Position numbers and translations under genes: made by a program
NCBI RefSeq assembly: GCF_900176535.1
Contig: NZ_FWXT01000001.1
Span: forward strand, 1,116,001-1,180,000
Source of the DNA: Pedobacter africanus
GTDB lineage: Bacteria > Bacteroidota > Bacteroidia > Sphingobacteriales > Sphingobacteriaceae
Direction: 5' to 3'
Length of the DNA: 64,000 nucleotides
The notes under the pieces: model-generated
What the model saw: the letters and a program-made list of their open reading frames with translations, nothing else
Database searches by the model: none
Told to the model about the DNA's origin: nothing
Shown here: positions 61,855 to 64,000 of the stretch, one piece after another
How positions within the stretch are numbered: the stretch's first letter is position 1
Layout: every line of letters begins with the position of its first letter

Positions 61855-63765
61855 TTATTGTTTTTTAGCCCACCACAATGGGGTCAGCACTGCATCGGCA
61901 CCGCCCAATGCAGCTATAGCCTGATTGTAACCATTGGTATTGGTATTCGCCAGCTTGGAAGGGTATCTTAACCGCTGAGGGAAGAACTTCACATTGCTGG
62001 TCATATAATTTGATGGTGTTAATGCAGGTAAGTTTGGCAGTACCGCTTCGATAGCAGGGTTCTCAAAGAAAGGTAAGCCCAATCTTCTCTGGTCGCTCCA
62101 TGCTTCCAGTGGCAACCATGGTGTTTGGGCAATAAACTTCTGTGTAATGATCTTGGTCAAATGGTCATTTTTAACGGTTCCATTTTTGTAAAGGTCATTT
62201 TTCGGATACAATACCTGGGCAGTTCCGGCAGCATTTGTATAACCATTTATAAAATTCATGGCATGACTTGCAGGAGGTTCAGTGGTATGGTCCCAGCTTA
62301 CAGAAGTACCTGTTCTGCTAAAATCAGTCGATGATTTATACGCATTCAAATAGGCTGTTACCCCCCAGTATTCAAAACTTGAAGCAATACCTGCCTCGTA
62401 AGCTGCTTTTCCTGTCATTGGCACCGTCCAGTTACGCTCAGCGGCTTCAGCAATCAGGAAATAAGATTCCCATGCTGCAAAGAAAATACGTTTGCTTTTG
62501 CTGGCCCTGAACTGATTGGACAACCGTGGCATGGTACCTTCGTAGGCCCTCAATTGATTTTTAGTTCCTTTTGCCTGCCAATCGCCCGTATTCGATGCAT
62601 TCCAGTTGAATTTAGCATCAATCGTTTTTACCGTGCCACCTGCTGCATCCAATAAGTTTCTCACTGTATTTTTTGCATCTGTAGTCCAGCTTGGATAAGT
62701 ATTGAAATTAGGATCTGTAAAATCCCCGGGAATGATAAAGGTCTTATAAGCCCGTGGGTCGATGCTGTAAGGCAATCCATCAAACCAGTAACCAGCAGAT
62801 GGATTGTTGGTCATAGAGGTAAAATGATCGTCCAGTTTCAAACCTATGTAATCAGCCGGTTTAATATACGATTGATAAGCAGCCCCTAACTGATCTGCCG
62901 ATTTTACACCACCCAGGCCTAAGTAAAGGTTATTTAAGGTAGCAGAAATAAACTGTGGGTTCCATTCACGGCTCATTACACCGGTAAGTGAATTCCATCC
63001 GTCTTTTTCCTGAACCTGGAAGGTTTCATCAGTTGCTTTGATAAAATTACCAGCAGCTACAGCATCCTCAAATTCAGACTTTGCTTTTACAGCATCAACT
63101 TCGGACAGCCTCATTGCCAGGCGCATGCGCAGGGAATTGGCATATTTTTTCCACTTGGCGTAGCTATAACCGTAAGCAGGATCAAGAGCTACTATACTTG
63201 CATCTACAGCAGCAGCCTCATCAATATTGGCAACCGCATCTTTCAGTTCAGCCAACGCAAAATAATAGATGGTTTTTACATCCGAAAAATCCGGATTGGT
63301 GCCTTGGAAAGAATTTACCGGGACTGGCCCGAAATTGTCAGACATCTCTGTCATCAAATATGCCCGCCATATCCTGGCAATCTGCATTAAATTTTTAGTA
63401 TACACTTTATTGGTACCTTTAGCGATTTGCTCATTTCCAATCTGAATACCAGTGTTGGCTGCATTCAGCCAGCCAGATACCTGATCGTAGTAAGCAACCG
63501 TCCAGTCATCATTGTAAGAACCGGAAGAAATCCCCCCATTGCTGTGCTGATGCCCGGCCGTTTTCCAGTACAGCACAAACGATCTTTCTGCTACATCCGG
63601 GTTCATTTGTGCATCAATAATAGATTTATTGATAAAGTATTCTACCTGAACCTGGTCTGCACTGGCTGCAGTGGGGTTCACATTCAACTCCTCAAATTTT
63701 TTGCATGAGGCCAGCAGCAAAGCTGTAGCGACAAACATGCCTGATTTTTTTAATATTGTTTTCAT
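61855..63765 (-). CDS. SusD-like nutrient-binding outer membrane lipoprotein
   Basis: A 636-residue lipoprotein; the signal peptide ends in LLLASC with the lipidated cysteine near residue 21. It belongs to the SusD-like type 2 group: KKFEELNVNPTAAS at the mature start, IARIWRAYLMTEMSDNFGPVPV, YYFALAELKDAVANID, KWKKYANSLRMRLAMRLSEVD and, in the second half, ESYFLIAEAAERNW. It binds oligosaccharide for its SusC partner, whose gene ends 45 bp upstream. A start at the ATG 63765 is used; the TTG at 63768 is less likely. With 636 residues it is slightly longer than the usual 480-550. Confidence 0.93.
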   Translation of the reverse strand: MKTILKKSGMFVATALLLASCKKFEELNVNPTAASADQVQVEYFINKSIIDAQMNPDVAERSFVLYWKTAGHQHSNGGISSGSYNDDWTVAYYDQVSGWLNAANTGIQIGNEQIAKGTNKVYTKNLMQIARIWRAYLMTEMSDNFGPVPVNSFQGTNPDFSDVKTIYYFALAELKDAVANIDEAAAVDASIVALDPAYGYSYAKWKKYANSLRMRLAMRLSEVDAVKAKSEFEDAVAAGNFIKATDETFQVQEKDGWNSLTGVMSREWNPQFISATLNNLYLGLGGVKSADQLGAAYQSYIKPADYIGLKLDDHFTSMTNNPSAGYWFDGLPYSIDPRAYKTFIIPGDFTDPNFNTYPSWTTDAKNTVRNLLDAAGGTVKTIDAKFNWNASNTGDWQAKGTKNQLRAYEGTMPRLSNQFRASKSKRIFFAAWESYFLIAEAAERNWTVPMTGKAAYEAGIASSFEYWGVTAYLNAYKSSTDFSRTGTSVSWDHTTEPPASHAMNFINGYTNAAGTAQVLYPKNDLYKNGTVKNDHLTKIITQKFIAQTPWLPLEAWSDQRRLGLPFFENPAIEAVLPNLPALTPSNYMTSNVKFFPQRLRYPSKLANTNTNGYNQAIAALGGADAVLTPLWWAKKQ

Positions 63766-63809
63766 CAACGTATATTTTTATAAGAGGAAACCCTCTATAT
63801 GTTCATTCT

Positions 63810-64000
63810 TTAGAAGCCCAGTGTTAAATTAAACAAAAACGTACGGCTTGTTGGGGCACTGCCATTCTCAAAACCATTCGCAGTGGTATTTGTGCTGTAA
63901 ACCGATTCTGGGTCAATTCCATTCATATCCCCTGAAATCAACCAAACGTTATTGCAGGACAGACCTACCTTAGCCCTTTGGATCGGGGTTTTGCTTAAGA
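63810..64000 (-). CDS. SusC/RagA TonB-linked transporter, C-terminal end only
   Basis: The last 62 residues of a minus-strand frame that enters from the right edge. It contains KVGLSCNNVWLISGDMNGIDPE, the plug-distal end SVYSTNT, and ends in SRTFLFNLTLGF, the typical last strand of a SusC barrel with a terminal phenylalanine. It is followed by the SusD-like gene after 44 bp. The rest of the transporter lies outside the window. Confidence 0.9.
   Translation of the reverse strand, partial: LSKTPIQRAKVGLSCNNVWLISGDMNGIDPESVYSTNTTANGFENGSAPTSRTFLFNLTLGF

Overview
The window looks like a chromosomal segment of a Bacteroidota bacterium, most likely a Sphingobacteriaceae (Pedobacter-like) organism. 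This rests on several SusC/SusD pairs, hybrid two-component and ECF sigma/FecR regulators of glycan loci, a DUF6266 protein, -7 promoter elements of the TAnnTTTG type, scarce Shine-Dalgarno sequences and moderate GC. No tRNA, rRNA, insertion sequence, CRISPR array or phage module was seen. Assignments are by reading motifs; no database search was possible.

Layout. 1-3767 (minus): a truncated FAD/Fe-S D-lactate dehydrogenase-type oxidase, a GlxA-type AraC regulator and a small monooxygenase-fold protein, probably one operon. 4005-7666 (plus): a double-glycine-leader, glycine-rich peptide precursor followed by its HlyD adaptor and a C39-peptidase ABC exporter, a bacteriocin-like secretion cassette; then a DUF6266 protein and an SRPBCC protein. 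9020-14786: mostly housekeeping (obg, adk, chaA-type antiporter, cyclophilin, Lrp/AsnC regulator, cysteine desulfurase).

14976-37930 is a large polysaccharide utilization locus in three minus-strand blocks: FAD oxidoreductase-GH43-GH5; GH43/ricin-GH130-aldose epimerase; and TIG/NHL protein-SusC-SusD-DUF1735-DUF4965 protein. A sensor kinase and an AraC-type response regulator lie inside it on the plus strand. They look like a hybrid two-component protein split into two overlapping genes. Upstream of each block is the same ~30-bp motif, exactly 28 bp (counted from its 19-bp core) from a TTTAmTTTGA element, which points to one three-promoter regulon. A fourth, degenerate copy lies at the GH5 start codon.

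38098-46484: a DUF1304 membrane protein, then an ECF sigma/FecR/STN-SusC/SusD/TlpA unit. 46989-50147: a secreted GH2 beta-galactosidase, overlapping tail to tail with pxpB-pxpC-pxpA and an Nramp-fold transporter that lacks the usual metal-binding motif (50123-53720), which together suggest 5-oxoproline uptake and hydrolysis. 53769-64000: a second glycan locus (SusC, cut by the window edge; SusD; two GH29 fucosidases; a GH2 of the beta-mannosidase/glucosaminidase type; a GH92 mannosidase) whose enzyme set fits N-glycan breakdown. An intrinsic terminator sits between susD and the first fucosidase.
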